DNA from: CAXBGS01 sp963975425
Lineage (GTDB): Bacteria > Planctomycetota > Planctomycetia > Pirellulales > Pirellulaceae
DNA length: 64,000 bases
Reading direction: 5' to 3'
Assembly: GCA_963975425.1 (NCBI GenBank)
Contig: CAXBGS010000005.1
Span: 434,001 to 498,000, forward strand
The translations under genes were made by a program, and so were the position numbers. A model generated the notes under the pieces. The model ran no database searches. It saw only the letters and a list, made by a program, of their open reading frames with translations, and was not told the DNA's origin. Of this stretch, positions 27,011-35,664 are shown piece after piece; within the stretch, counting starts at the first letter, position 1, and each line of letters starts with the position of its first letter.

Positions 27011-28048
27011 ATGCCAAAAGACGACCCGAATCAAGACGACGCCGCCCTGACCGACGCAGCAAGCGACACGACCGCGGACCCGCCCGCCAAAGCCGGTGAG
27101 GATTCCGCCAACGATGCGGGCGAAACCGCAAGCCACGAAACCACGCCGCTGGACGATACGGGCGCCGATACGGGCGCCGATGCGGACGACGGCAAGGAAA
27201 CGAGCGGCGATAATACTTCTGCGGCCGAAAATTCTACGGCCAAGGATTCTGCGGCCAACGAGTCCACCACCAGCGAGCAAATCCGCAGCGCTCGTCGACG
27301 CCGAAAGATGGTTTCGATTGGTATCGTTGTCGTGTTGTTGATCATCCTGGGTGTGCTGATCAGCGGCATCTTGGACCGCGACACTTCACCGCCGGTCGTG
27401 GAGATCGCGCCACGTGTGTTGTTCGAACAGTTGGTCGACAAGGTCAAGAAAGACGAGTCAAAAACCATTCATGTCGATGGCTTTGTGGTCGACGACGAGA
27501 TGCTGAAAAGTATTCAAGGTCTCGAGCCGCTTGAGACGCTGATCTTGGACCAAGGCAAAGTCACCGACGCTTCGATGAAGATGATTGCCGCACTTCCCAA
27601 CTTGCGTCATCTGCGTCTGCGGCTTTCTCCGATCTCGGATCAAGGTATGAGTGACTTGACGCAGTGCGAATCGCTCTGGTTCTTGAATTTGCCGCACGCC
27701 GAATGCACGTCCGAGGGAATCAAGTCACTCGCCAAACTTTCAAGTTTGCGTCAGTTGCGGATCGGTTCGAAACAACTCGGCAACGAAGTCAGCCGCGAAA
27801 TCGTCAAGCTTCAGTCGCTGCGCGGGATTCATCTGATCGGCATCGGTCTGACCGACGATGGTTTAAAGGTGTTGGCGGGAGTCCCCGGACTCGAACCAGG
27901 CCTGCCGCATTTAGAATCGCTTTACCTGGACGACAGCGCAGTCACGACGGCGGGTTGGGAGTGGTTGTTCAAAACACATCCCCAAATTCACGTTCACGTC
28001 GACCAACAGCATCACGACCGCGACCCGAAGGCGCATCCACACCGCTGA
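27011..28048 (+). CDS. Membrane-anchored leucine-rich repeat protein
   Basis: A 345-residue protein. The N-terminal 90 residues are disordered and acidic, rich in Asp, Thr, Ala and Ser, with duplicated TGAD and repeated AAENSTAKDSAANESTT-like units. A basic cluster (RSARRRRK) precedes one transmembrane helix (MVSIGIVVVLLIILGVLISGI), giving an Nin-Cout topology. The outer part has leucine-rich repeats of the planctomycete type (LEPLETLILDQGKVTDASMK, LRHLRLRLSPISDQGMSDL, ESLWFLNLPHAECTSEGIK). The C-terminus is His-rich. A role in protein-protein contact at the membrane is likely; the partner is unknown. ATG 27011 is the best start. Confidence 0.88.
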   Translation: MPKDDPNQDDAALTDAASDTTADPPAKAGEDSANDAGETASHETTPLDDTGADTGADADDGKETSGDNTSAAENSTAKDSAANESTTSEQIRSARRRRKMVSIGIVVVLLIILGVLISGILDRDTSPPVVEIAPRVLFEQLVDKVKKDESKTIHVDGFVVDDEMLKSIQGLEPLETLILDQGKVTDASMKMIAALPNLRHLRLRLSPISDQGMSDLTQCESLWFLNLPHAECTSEGIKSLAKLSSLRQLRIGSKQLGNEVSREIVKLQSLRGIHLIGIGLTDDGLKVLAGVPGLEPGLPHLESLYLDDSAVTTAGWEWLFKTHPQIHVHVDQQHHDRDPKAHPHR

Positions 28049-28183
28049 TCACCACGGTCAATTTCCTGGCGAGCGGTCGATGCCCATCGCCGCGATCAAT
28101 CGGCGGATAAAACGGTGGCACCACATCGGTTCCAGTCATCCAGTTTTCAAATTCAGTCCTGACACAACACACGATCAAGCTTG

Positions 28184-29296
28184 ATGAATACTGCCACAAC
28201 TCGCCAAACGCCAAATCGTCGCCTGGAAATTCTGGCAAGCCGGCTGACCGAAATCCAAGTTGACGCGATCTTGGTTACCAACGAAACCAATGTCGGGTAC
28301 CTGAGCGGGTTCACAGGCGATAGCTCTTACTTGCTCGTTCAGCCGGGCCGCACCGCGATCCTGACCGACGGCCGCTACGAAACACAAATCGCGGCGGAGT
28401 GCCCGCAACTGGAAACCGCGATTCGCCCGCCGGGCCAAGGGATGCTCGATCTGATCAAAGAGCTGCTTTCGGGAACCGATTTGGGGCGCATCGGATTCGA
28501 ATCGGCACACGTCTCGGTCGCCGAATTTGCGCAGCTGCGTCAAAAGTGCCCGAACGTCGAATGGGTGCAAACCAGCGGCGTGGTCGAAGACCAGCGGATC
28601 ATCAAAGACGCGTCGGAAATTGAAATCACGCGACAGGCCGTCCGAATCGCCGAACGTACCTTTCAGTCGGTTGTCGCGAAGCTGCGGCCGGATTGGTCCG
28701 AGCAAGAAATCGCCTACGAATTAGAATCGACCATGAGATTCCTGGGCGCCAGCGGTGTCAGTTTTTCGCCAATTGTCGCGGCGGGACCGTCCGGTGCGCT
28801 GCCTCATTACCACAGCTCGCCGAACCCGATCGGCGATGCGGCGACATTGCTGATCGATTGGGGTGCTTTTTATCAGGGCTACGCCAGCGACATCACGCGA
28901 ACGTTACACCGAGAACACGCCTCGGACCGGTTCCGCCGAGCGTATGACGCCGTCCTGGAAGCTCAGTTGACGGCGATTCAGGCCATCCGGCCGGGGGCGG
29001 CAGCCAAGGATGTGGACGAGGCGGCTCGTCAAACGCTGCAAAAAGCGGGGCTGGGCGACGCGTTCAAACACGGGCTCGGACACGGCACGGGGCTGGAAAT
29101 CCACGAGGCTCCGCGATTGTCGGCCATCAGCGACGAGACGCTTCAAACTGGCATGATTATCACGGTCGAACCCGGCGTTTACTTCGAAGGGGACTTCGGA
29201 ATCCGCATCGAAGACGACGTTTTGGTGACCGAAACAGGTCACGAGGTTCTGTCGACCCTGCCCAAGGGCCTCGATGAGTGCCGAATGATGCTGTAA
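28184..29296 (+). CDS. Xaa-Pro aminopeptidase/dipeptidase, M24 family
   Basis: A 370-residue cytoplasmic metallopeptidase of the creatinase/prolidase group, which cleaves peptide bonds next to proline. The N-terminal creatinase-like domain (about 10-130) includes VGYLSGFTGDSSYLLV and ILTDGRYETQ. The pita-bread domain supplies the two-metal ligands: Asp in LIDWGAFYQGYASDITRT, His in FKHGLGHGTGLEIHE, Glu in ITVEPGVY and Glu in GIRIEDDVLV. ATG 28184 is preferred over the TTG one codon earlier. The gene precedes accB by 145 bases, an order found in many bacteria, so cotranscription is possible. Confidence 0.93.
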   Translation: MNTATTRQTPNRRLEILASRLTEIQVDAILVTNETNVGYLSGFTGDSSYLLVQPGRTAILTDGRYETQIAAECPQLETAIRPPGQGMLDLIKELLSGTDLGRIGFESAHVSVAEFAQLRQKCPNVEWVQTSGVVEDQRIIKDASEIEITRQAVRIAERTFQSVVAKLRPDWSEQEIAYELESTMRFLGASGVSFSPIVAAGPSGALPHYHSSPNPIGDAATLLIDWGAFYQGYASDITRTLHREHASDRFRRAYDAVLEAQLTAIQAIRPGAAAKDVDEAARQTLQKAGLGDAFKHGLGHGTGLEIHEAPRLSAISDETLQTGMIITVEPGVYFEGDFGIRIEDDVLVTETGHEVLSTLPKGLDECRMML

Positions 29297-29441
29297 AACT
29301 TGCCTCCTTGGGTTCACCGCCAGAAAATCAGAGTCCGGCCGAACCCGCGGACCGCGCAAGCGTACTTCAAACCATTTTTTGCGAATATTTCCCGCCAAAA
29401 CGATTCCGGCGGCCCAATTATCTTCAGACGGTGAGTCAGGC

Positions 29442-29912
29442 ATGAGCAAAGGCGGAAAGCCAAGTAGCAACGTGTTCGATTTCGAGCGCATTCGCGAAGT
29501 AATCAAGCTGATGGAACAGCACGACTTGAGTGAAATCGACCTGCAGCAGGGCGACGAGAAGATCAAGCTTTGCCGTGGCGCCGCGGCGCCCGCCTATTTG
29601 CCGCCCGTTGCGGCAGCACCGGCACCGACGGCAACTGCCGAGTCGCCCGCCGCGTCCGATACGGCCGGAACGATCACGATCAACTCGCCAATGGTCGGGA
29701 CATTCTACGCCCGGGCGAATCCGGAAGCGGAACCCTTTGTCAAAGTAGGATCGATGATCAACGACGACACGGTCGTCTGCATCGTCGAAGCGATGAAAGT
29801 CTTTAACGAAATCCCGGCCGAATGCCGTGGCAAGATCGTCGAAGTCTTAGTTCAAGATCAACAGCCGGTTGATTTCGGCAAACCGATGTTTCGTGTCCAA
29901 GTTAGCAAGTAA
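29442..29912 (+). CDS. accB: Biotin carboxyl carrier protein of acetyl-CoA carboxylase
   Basis: A 156-residue BCCP that carries CO2 on biotin between AccC and the carboxyltransferase in fatty-acid synthesis. An N-terminal segment (FDFERIREVIKLMEQHDLSE) is followed by a Pro/Ala linker and a C-terminal biotinyl domain. The biotin-acceptor Lys is in VEAMKVFNEI, and the thumb sequence ITINSPMVGTFYARANPEAE is present. ATG 29442 is chosen because it begins the family alignment; an upstream in-frame start at 29379 adds unconserved residues. It is followed by accC after 52 bases. Confidence 0.96.
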   Translation: MSKGGKPSSNVFDFERIREVIKLMEQHDLSEIDLQQGDEKIKLCRGAAAPAYLPPVAAAPAPTATAESPAASDTAGTITINSPMVGTFYARANPEAEPFVKVGSMINDDTVVCIVEAMKVFNEIPAECRGKIVEVLVQDQQPVDFGKPMFRVQVSK

Positions 29913-29964
29913 CGGACTTGCCGGACCTGTTTACCGCTAACCTTCCCCTCGACATTCATTCGCT

Positions 29965-31308
29965 TTGTTCCAAAAAATCCTCATCGCCAACCGCGGCGAA
30001 ATCGCACTCCGCGTCATCCGTGCCTGTCGCGAGATGGGAATCCAATCGGTCGCCGTTTATAGCGAAGCCGACGCGGATTCCATGCACGTACGCTTGGCCG
30101 ATGAAGCTTACTGCGTCGGGCCCGCCCGCAGCGCCGATAGCTACTTAAAGATCGACCAGATCATCGCGGCTGCCGAAGTCGGAAACGTCGACGCGGTTCA
30201 CCCGGGATATGGCTTCTTGGCCGAGAACGCGCACTTCAATGAAGTCTGCCGTGAAAGCGGATTCGAATTCATTGGTCCAAGCCCCGACGCGATGGAGAAA
30301 CTGGGTGACAAGAATACCGCCCGATCCATGGCAATCGCCAACGATGTGCCCGTTGTCCCGGGCAGTGACGGACTGATCGAAGACGACTCTAAAGCGGTCG
30401 AAATCGCGAGGTCGATCGGCTTTCCTGTGCTGATCAAAGCCACCGCGGGTGGCGGGGGCAAAGGCATGCGGGTCGCCGAAGACGAAGCCGACTTGCAAAC
30501 CGCGCTGCAGCAAGCTCGGACCGAAGCACAAGCGGCTTTCGGCAACGGCGGCGTGTATTTAGAACGATTCGTTGGTTCGCCGCGACATGTCGAAGTTCAA
30601 GTCATCGCCGACACGCACGGCAATGTATGCCACTTGTTCGAACGCGATTGCAGCGTTCAGCGTCGGCACCAAAAACTGATCGAAGAAGCGCCCAGCCCAA
30701 ATTTGCCCGAAGAAAAACGCGTCGCGATCTGCGAAGCGGCAGTGCGGATGATCCGCGGTGCTGACTACAGCAACGCTGGCACGGTCGAGTTTATCGTCGA
30801 CCAAAATGACGACTTCTTTTTCATCGAGGTCAACGCACGTATCCAAGTCGAACACCCCGTGACGGAAATGGTCACGGGTATCGATCTGATCAAAGAACAA
30901 ATCCGAGTCGCCGCTGGCGAAAAACTCTCGTTCGCCCAAGAAGATGTGCAATGCATCGGGGCGGCGATCGAGTGCCGCATCAACGCCGAAAATCCGGATA
31001 AGAATTTCATGCCGAACCCCGGCAAGATTGCTGAAATGTTCGCCCCCGGCGGACTGGGCGTGCGTTTTGATTCGCACGTCTATGGCGGATACACCGTTCC
31101 GCCGCACTATGATTCGATGATCGGCAAACTGATCGTCCACCGACCGACCCGGACCGAGGCGATCGCCACGATGCGACGTGCCCTGGCCGAACTGCAGATC
31201 AAAGGCATCAGCACCACCGCGTCCTTCCAAGACAAAGTGCTGCAGCACGACGAGTTTGTTTCAGGCAAACACGATACGAAATTCGTCGAACGCGAATTCC
31301 TGCCTTAG
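29965..31308 (+). CDS. accC: Biotin carboxylase subunit of acetyl-CoA carboxylase
   Basis: A 447-residue ATP-grasp enzyme that carboxylates biotin on AccB. It has MFQKILIANRGEIALRVIRA at the N-terminus, the HPGYGFLAEN loop, the Gly-rich ATP lid ATAGGGGKGMRV and the catalytic-region motif EVNARIQVEHPVTEM. The conserved frame starts exactly at TTG 29965; no ATG or GTG fits, so TTG initiation is likely and may keep the level low relative to accB. The stop codon is embedded in the first unit of a tandem array that continues downstream. Confidence 0.96.
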   Translation: MFQKILIANRGEIALRVIRACREMGIQSVAVYSEADADSMHVRLADEAYCVGPARSADSYLKIDQIIAAAEVGNVDAVHPGYGFLAENAHFNEVCRESGFEFIGPSPDAMEKLGDKNTARSMAIANDVPVVPGSDGLIEDDSKAVEIARSIGFPVLIKATAGGGGKGMRVAEDEADLQTALQQARTEAQAAFGNGGVYLERFVGSPRHVEVQVIADTHGNVCHLFERDCSVQRRHQKLIEEAPSPNLPEEKRVAICEAAVRMIRGADYSNAGTVEFIVDQNDDFFFIEVNARIQVEHPVTEMVTGIDLIKEQIRVAAGEKLSFAQEDVQCIGAAIECRINAENPDKNFMPNPGKIAEMFAPGGLGVRFDSHVYGGYTVPPHYDSMIGKLIVHRPTRTEAIATMRRALAELQIKGISTTASFQDKVLQHDEFVSGKHDTKFVEREFLP

Positions 31309-31366
31309 TCGCAATCTCTGTCTTGGTCGCAATCTCTGTCTTGGTCGCAATCGCTGTTTGGGTCGC
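31304..31366. repeat. Tandem array, 18 bp x 3.5, starting inside the accC stop codon
   Basis: Units CTTGGTCGCAATCTCTGT lie at 31304-31321, 31322-31339 and 31340-31357, then a partial copy. In the first unit the third to fifth bases are the accC stop TAG, which is TGG in later units. The array sits in the convergent 253-base gap between accC and bcp; the rest of the gap shows nothing recognisable. Confidence 0.88.
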
Positions 31367-31561
31367 GAAGCCCCTGGCCGTCCTTGCCAGGTCGGCTTTG
31401 CGCATCGGGACCAGCCACGTTTCCGCCGCACAGCAAACGCGAAGCCTGCCTGTTCAGCGCTGTGTGAGCACCAATCTCGGTTGGCTCGGCATTGGATTTG
31501 AGCAACCGAGCTCACGTGGCTGGGGTTTTCCGCGTTTGGGACTCGCACGGATCGGGATCGA

Positions 31562-32041
31562 TCAAGATGATCCCAATTCACCCACGGCATCGATCACTTG
31601 CTGGTCGTGCCCGTCAACTTTGACGCGTTTCCAAACCTTGGCAACCTTGCCATCGGCATCGATCAGGTAGGTGGATCGCTGGATTCCCATCGATTTTTTG
31701 CCGTACATGTTCTTCTCGCGCCAAGCGCCGTATTTTTCGCTCATCGCGTGATTCTCATCGACCAGCAACGGAAACGGCAGCGAATACTTCTCGCGAAACT
31801 TGGTGTGGCTGGCCGCGTCGTCGGTGCTGACGCCCAACAGGTGAACCCCCAGCTTCTTGATCTCGTCATAGCGATCACGAAAGGCACAAGCCTCTTTGGT
31901 ACAGCCCGGCGTGTCATCGCGGGGGTAAAAGTAGAGGACGACCGGTTTTCCCTTCAGTTCGCTTAGTTTTACCTTATTGCCCGAGTCGTCTTTCAGGGTA
32001 AACGCCGGTGCCTTTTTGCCCGGTTCAATCCAATCGGCCAT
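31562..32041 (-). CDS. bcp: Thiol peroxidase of the Bcp/PrxQ family
   Basis: A 159-residue peroxiredoxin that reduces hydroperoxides using thioredoxin. The peroxidatic Cys47 and resolving Cys52 are in the motif YPRDDTPGCTKEACAFRD, the atypical two-Cys arrangement of PrxQ. Arg in the late segment GIQRSTYLID completes the active site. There is no signal peptide, so it acts in the cytoplasm. Divergent from rsfS, with about 200 bases between starts. Confidence 0.95.
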   Translation of the reverse strand: MADWIEPGKKAPAFTLKDDSGNKVKLSELKGKPVVLYFYPRDDTPGCTKEACAFRDRYDEIKKLGVHLLGVSTDDAASHTKFREKYSLPFPLLVDENHAMSEKYGAWREKNMYGKKSMGIQRSTYLIDADGKVAKVWKRVKVDGHDQQVIDAVGELGSS

Positions 32042-32243
32042 CTGTATCTTCCTATCGATGGATGTGTCAAAGAATGTGATTTGGCTACAGGATATGCGTC
32101 ACGGCAAGCCCGACAACCCGCTCGACAGTACCGCCGATGTGCCATCGGCGACCAAACCGATATCCGACACGCCCCCACTGCCGCTTTGACAATCCTGATA
32201 ACGCATGCGTGACATATCTCACAAAAGCACTAAACTCACGACT

Positions 32244-32762
32244 ATGACCAACCCAACTGAATCTGCCGAAAGTCCGGACGAACACGATCCGAACGCTATC
32301 GAAACCGAACCATCCGCCGAGGTTTCATCGGACGCCAGCCCGTCGAATCCGACGCCCTCGCGCGCGATCCGTCCCAACGGCACCGAGCTAAGCCGCAAAC
32401 TTGCGGCAGCTGCGGCACAGGTGGCGCTGGATAACAACGCCCAAGACGTCATTGTCTTGGATGTTTGTGCGCAGTCGGCCGAATTCGATTTCTTTGTCCT
32501 GGCAACCGGCAGCAGTCGGCGTCAATTGCACGCGATCAGCGAACAAATCGATGATCGGCTGGAAAAAGACCTCGGTGACCGCCGCATGGGAATCGAAGGT
32601 TATGACGAAAGTCGATGGATCGTATTGGATTACGGCAGCATCGTCGTGCATTTGTTCGACGACGAAACGCGCGAGTATTACGATCTTGAATCCCTGTGGG
32701 CCGACGGCACTGAAATCCCGCTTTCCGAACTCGGTTTGACGCCCAACAACAGCCCCGAATGA
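32244..32762 (+). CDS. rsfS: Ribosomal silencing factor RsfS
   Basis: A 172-residue member of the RsfS/Iojap family, which binds ribosomal protein L14 and blocks subunit joining during starvation. The conserved domain (about 55-165) reads AAQVALDNNAQDVIVLDV, then FDFFVLATGSSRRQLHAISE, then GYDESRWIVLDYGSIVVHLF and REYYDLESLWAD. The N-terminal 50 residues are a disordered acidic Ser/Pro/Glu extension not found in short homologs. ATG 32244 is the probable start. It lies 10 bases before argS and is likely cotranscribed. Confidence 0.95.
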   Translation: MTNPTESAESPDEHDPNAIETEPSAEVSSDASPSNPTPSRAIRPNGTELSRKLAAAAAQVALDNNAQDVIVLDVCAQSAEFDFFVLATGSSRRQLHAISEQIDDRLEKDLGDRRMGIEGYDESRWIVLDYGSIVVHLFDDETREYYDLESLWADGTEIPLSELGLTPNNSPE

Positions 32763-32772
32763 TTCGCCCGCG

Positions 32773-34755
32773 ATGCATCTTCCCTCACTGCTTGAGGCGC
32801 GATTTCGCGCCGCCCTGTCCGATCTGACGGACCAGACCGAGACGTTTGCCGCCATGATTCGTGGTACGAACGACCCGAAATTTGGCGACTATCAATCCAA
32901 CTGCGCGATGCCGTTGGCGAAGTCCCTCTCGGGCAAAAACCCGCGCCTGATCGCTGATGAAATCGTTTCGAATTTGGATGTCGCTGACCTATGCGAAACG
33001 CCCGAAGTCGCCGGCCCCGGTTTTATCAACCTGAAACTGAAAGATTCGTTTCTGCTGGAACAGTTCCGATTGCTGCTGCAGGATGAACGCTGTTTGGTAA
33101 AAACGGTCGACCAGCCCGCCTCGATCGTCGTTGACTTTTCGTCGCCCAACGTCGCCAAGCCGATGCACGTCGGGCATATCCGCAGCACGGTCATCGGCGA
33201 TGCGCTTGCCCGAGTGCTTCACTTTCTGGGCTACCAGACGATCACCGACAATCATTTGGGTGACTGGGGTACGCAATTCGGGATCATCATTTACGGTTAC
33301 AAACACTTTGGTGATCCCAAGGTGGTTGCCGCCGATCCCGTCCCCGAATTGGCCAAGCTGTATCGCCTGGTCAACCAATTGATCGAGTACCGCAAGGCGA
33401 TCGCTTCGGTCGAAGCTCTGCAAGGGCAAGTCGACACCCTGTCCGAGCAATTCGCTCAAGCAAAGCAGCAAGCCGAGAACGCTGAGGCCAAGGAAGCCAA
33501 AAAAGCAAGAAAGGCAGCGGGCGGCGTCCAGAAAAAATTGGCTGCGGCGGAAGACAAGCTTGCAGAAACCAAGGCAAAGATCACGGCGGTCGATTCCGAT
33601 CCGCAACTGAAACAAATCGCGGATCAGCATCCAACGGTCGACAAGGATGTCCTTGGTGAAACCGTAAAGCTGCACCAGGGGGATGCCGAAAACCTGAAAC
33701 TCTGGACCGAGTTCCTGCCGCACTGCAAGGACGAAATCAATCGCATCTACGACCGTTTGAATGTCCAGTTTGACCATACGCTGGGGGAAAGCTTTTATCA
33801 CTCGATGCTTCAAGACGTTGTCGACGATCTGAGCCAACGAGGCTTGGCAACCGAGAGCGATGGCGCGACGTGTGTCTTTCTAGACGATTTCGACGCGCCG
33901 ATGATTGTGCGAAAACAAGACGGCGCTTTCCTGTATGCGACGACTGATTTAGCAACGCTGAAGTATCGATTGCAACAGTTTGACCCGGCCGAAATCCTGT
34001 ATGTCGTCGACACTCGGCAAAGCGAACACTTTGACAAACTGTTTGCCGTCGCTCGCCGCATCGGCATGCAAGACGTGAAATTGGTCCACGTCAATTTCGG
34101 AACCGTCTTGGGCGAAGACGGGCGACCGATGAAAACGCGAAGCGGCACGCTGATCGGACTCGAGGGCTTGCTAGACGACGCGGTTGCACGTGCTCGTGAC
34201 GTGGTTTGTAACCCCGAGCGTCTAAGTCGGTTTGATCCGCCAATGGACGAATCCGAACAACACCGGGTCGCGGAAGTTGTCGGCATCGGCGCGATCAAGT
34301 TCGCTGATTTGGCGCATCACCGCAGCAGCGACTACAAGTTCAATCTCGACAAGATGGTCGCGCTCGAGGGGAATACCGCTGCTTATGTTCAGTATTCATA
34401 CGCTCGAACTCAGTCGATTATTCGCCGAAGCGGTCTGTCAGAGAATCAGATCATTGATGCCGCGATGAACGGCACCCTGAAATTTTCGGAGCCCGCCGAA
34501 AGAAATCTAGTCTTAACATGCTTACGTTTCGAAGAAGCATTGACGGGTGTGCACCAAGATTATGCGCCAAATCAACTCGTGGATTATTTGCTGGAACTGT
34601 CAAAAGCTTATGCGGTTTTCAACGACAATTGCCACGTGTTAAACGCTGATACCGAAGAACAAAAAACCATAAGACTCGCTTTGGTGTGCATTGCGGCGCG
34701 GCTGCTCAAACTAGGACTTTCGCTGTTGGGTGTCGATGTCGTTGAGCGAATGTAG
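32773..34755 (+). CDS. argS: Arginine--tRNA ligase with a coiled-coil insertion
   Basis: A 660-residue class I synthetase that charges tRNA-Arg. Recognised parts are the N-terminal Add-1 domain, the HIGH-type motif in VAKPMHVGHIRSTVIGD, the DNHLGDWGTQFG motif and the VKLVHVNFG, MKTRSGTLIGLEGLLDD region that replaces KMSKS in this family. The C-terminal anticodon-binding domain starts near YVQYSYARTQSII. Bacterial ArgS is usually about 550-590 residues. The excess comes from a charged helical insertion at about residues 210-300 (VEALQGQVDTLSEQFAQAKQ, then AEAKEAKKARKA and LAAAEDKLAETKAKI), predicted to form a coiled coil. Cotranscribed with rsfS. Confidence 0.96.
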   Translation: MHLPSLLEARFRAALSDLTDQTETFAAMIRGTNDPKFGDYQSNCAMPLAKSLSGKNPRLIADEIVSNLDVADLCETPEVAGPGFINLKLKDSFLLEQFRLLLQDERCLVKTVDQPASIVVDFSSPNVAKPMHVGHIRSTVIGDALARVLHFLGYQTITDNHLGDWGTQFGIIIYGYKHFGDPKVVAADPVPELAKLYRLVNQLIEYRKAIASVEALQGQVDTLSEQFAQAKQQAENAEAKEAKKARKAAGGVQKKLAAAEDKLAETKAKITAVDSDPQLKQIADQHPTVDKDVLGETVKLHQGDAENLKLWTEFLPHCKDEINRIYDRLNVQFDHTLGESFYHSMLQDVVDDLSQRGLATESDGATCVFLDDFDAPMIVRKQDGAFLYATTDLATLKYRLQQFDPAEILYVVDTRQSEHFDKLFAVARRIGMQDVKLVHVNFGTVLGEDGRPMKTRSGTLIGLEGLLDDAVARARDVVCNPERLSRFDPPMDESEQHRVAEVVGIGAIKFADLAHHRSSDYKFNLDKMVALEGNTAAYVQYSYARTQSIIRRSGLSENQIIDAAMNGTLKFSEPAERNLVLTCLRFEEALTGVHQDYAPNQLVDYLLELSKAYAVFNDNCHVLNADTEEQKTIRLALVCIAARLLKLGLSLLGVDVVERM

Positions 34756-34775
34756 ATAGGTTTTGCGTTTTATGA

Positions 34776-34805
34776 TTGACGATCAATCACTGCCGGTCTC
34801 ATAAT
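34776..34805 (+). promoter_or_regulatory. Sigma70-like promoter with an overlapping palindrome
   Basis: TTGACG (34776-34781) and CATAAT (34800-34805) are separated by 18 bases, close to the sigma70 consensus. The -35 element overlaps a perfect inverted repeat, TGATTGA (34773-34779) and TCAATCA (34783-34789), which could be an operator. Transcription would start near 34812 and give a leader of about 190 bases before the gene at 35005. Prediction only. Confidence 0.5.
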
Positions 34806-34834
34806 ACGCCACACGTCGACTCAGCAATTGATGC

Positions 34835-34883
34835 TTCCGCGAGGACCTATGTGATCAGAGTTTTCGCGGAAACACCTCTGATC
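34835..34883 (+). ncRNA. Candidate structured leader RNA with interlocking helices
   Basis: Two perfect 8-bp complementarities interlock. TTCCGCGA (34835-34842) pairs with TCGCGGAA (34864-34871), and GATCAGAG (34853-34860) pairs with CTCTGATC (34876-34883). The order is A-B-A'-B', so the helices form an H-type pseudoknot or exclude each other as alternative hairpins. The element lies between a promoter-like sequence and the conserved small gene at 35005. It could be a cis-acting leader, part of a small RNA, or overlapping protein sites on DNA. Confidence 0.45.
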
Positions 34884-35004
34884 GGATGCTGGTTCGTTTT
34901 CCTGACTTCCTGTTGTACATCAAGACGTCTCGCGTTGGTAAATGCGTGGCCGAGCCATCGTGACGATGTTTTGAAGCGATCCAAAGGCACATAGGTTAGT
35001 AGAG

Positions 35005-35343
35005 ATGGCGAAGAAAAAGAGTGTCAACAAGTCGAAAGCGATCCGCGACTACTACGCCGCCAATCCCAAAGCAAAACCATTAGAGGTTGCCGCAGCGCTT
35101 AAGAAATCAGGGATCGACGTCACTCCCGCATTTGTGAGCACGATCCGATCGACGTCCAAGAAAAAGAAGGTTGGAAAACCTGGTCGTCCCACCGGCTCGA
35201 AATCGTCGCGACAAAAAACGGGCACCGGCGCCGATGACGTCTCATTCGATTCGCTGATCAAAGTCAAATCGATCGTCGAACAGATGGGCGGTGTCGCACA
35301 GGCTCGCGCCGCGCTGGATGCCCTCGAAATTCTGCTCGATTAA
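35005..35343 (+). CDS. Small basic conserved protein, possibly nucleic-acid binding
   Basis: A 112-residue protein. Residues 1-50 form a helical unit (SKAIRDYYAANPKAKPLEVA, then ALKKSGIDVTPAFVSTIRST) that resembles a short HTH-like module. A Lys/Arg/Gly-rich linker (SKKKKVGKPGRPTGSK) with an AT-hook-like GRP core follows, and then an acidic C-terminal helix (FDSLIKVKSIVEQMGGVAQA). Related proteins appear to be common in planctomycetes without a known role. DNA binding is inferred from composition and the GRP core. It has an unusually long leader with predicted structure. Confidence 0.85.
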   Translation: MAKKKSVNKSKAIRDYYAANPKAKPLEVAAALKKSGIDVTPAFVSTIRSTSKKKKVGKPGRPTGSKSSRQKTGTGADDVSFDSLIKVKSIVEQMGGVAQARAALDALEILLD

Positions 35344-35664
35344 CTCGATAGCGCCCGATCTAATGCGCGATCAACTGGCCGCTTTCAATCAGGGTGAGTG
35401 TGCTACCGGAACGTCAGCGATACAGCATCAGCCGGTCTCGCTGCGTCAAAACGACCACCCCTGTGGGCCCGGTTGGGTTTCTATTCATCAGTCCGATCAC
35501 GTCGTTTCGTCCGGTTTTTCAGCTCATCGACCGACCTGAATCGCCGGTATTGCAGATGTGACCATGCGTGTTAGGGCCAATCGGGGGACTTCTGTGTAGA
35601 ATGGGGGCGAACGTATTTGTTGACGCTGCCCCACTACGACTGAATCTTAAGACGTTTCCCAAAG
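35344..35664. other. Spacer of 321 bases before the kinase gene
   Basis: No gene or repeat array is visible. A weak -10-like TAGAAT occurs at 35598-35603 without a convincing -35. The short ORFs here have no features of real genes. Confidence 0.4.

Noticed and set aside
27881..27900. tRNA-like segment (GGACTCGAACC)
   Set aside because: It lies within the LRR coding frame, and no acceptor, D or anticodon arms can be folded around it.
31304..31366. CRISPR array
   Set aside because: The repeats are contiguous without spacers. The other tandem arrays in the window are the same, and no cas gene is present.
34776..34994. 72-codon ORF upstream of 35005
   Set aside because: It begins inside the -35 box and covers the paired leader helices. 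The sequence has no family features and is better read as leader.
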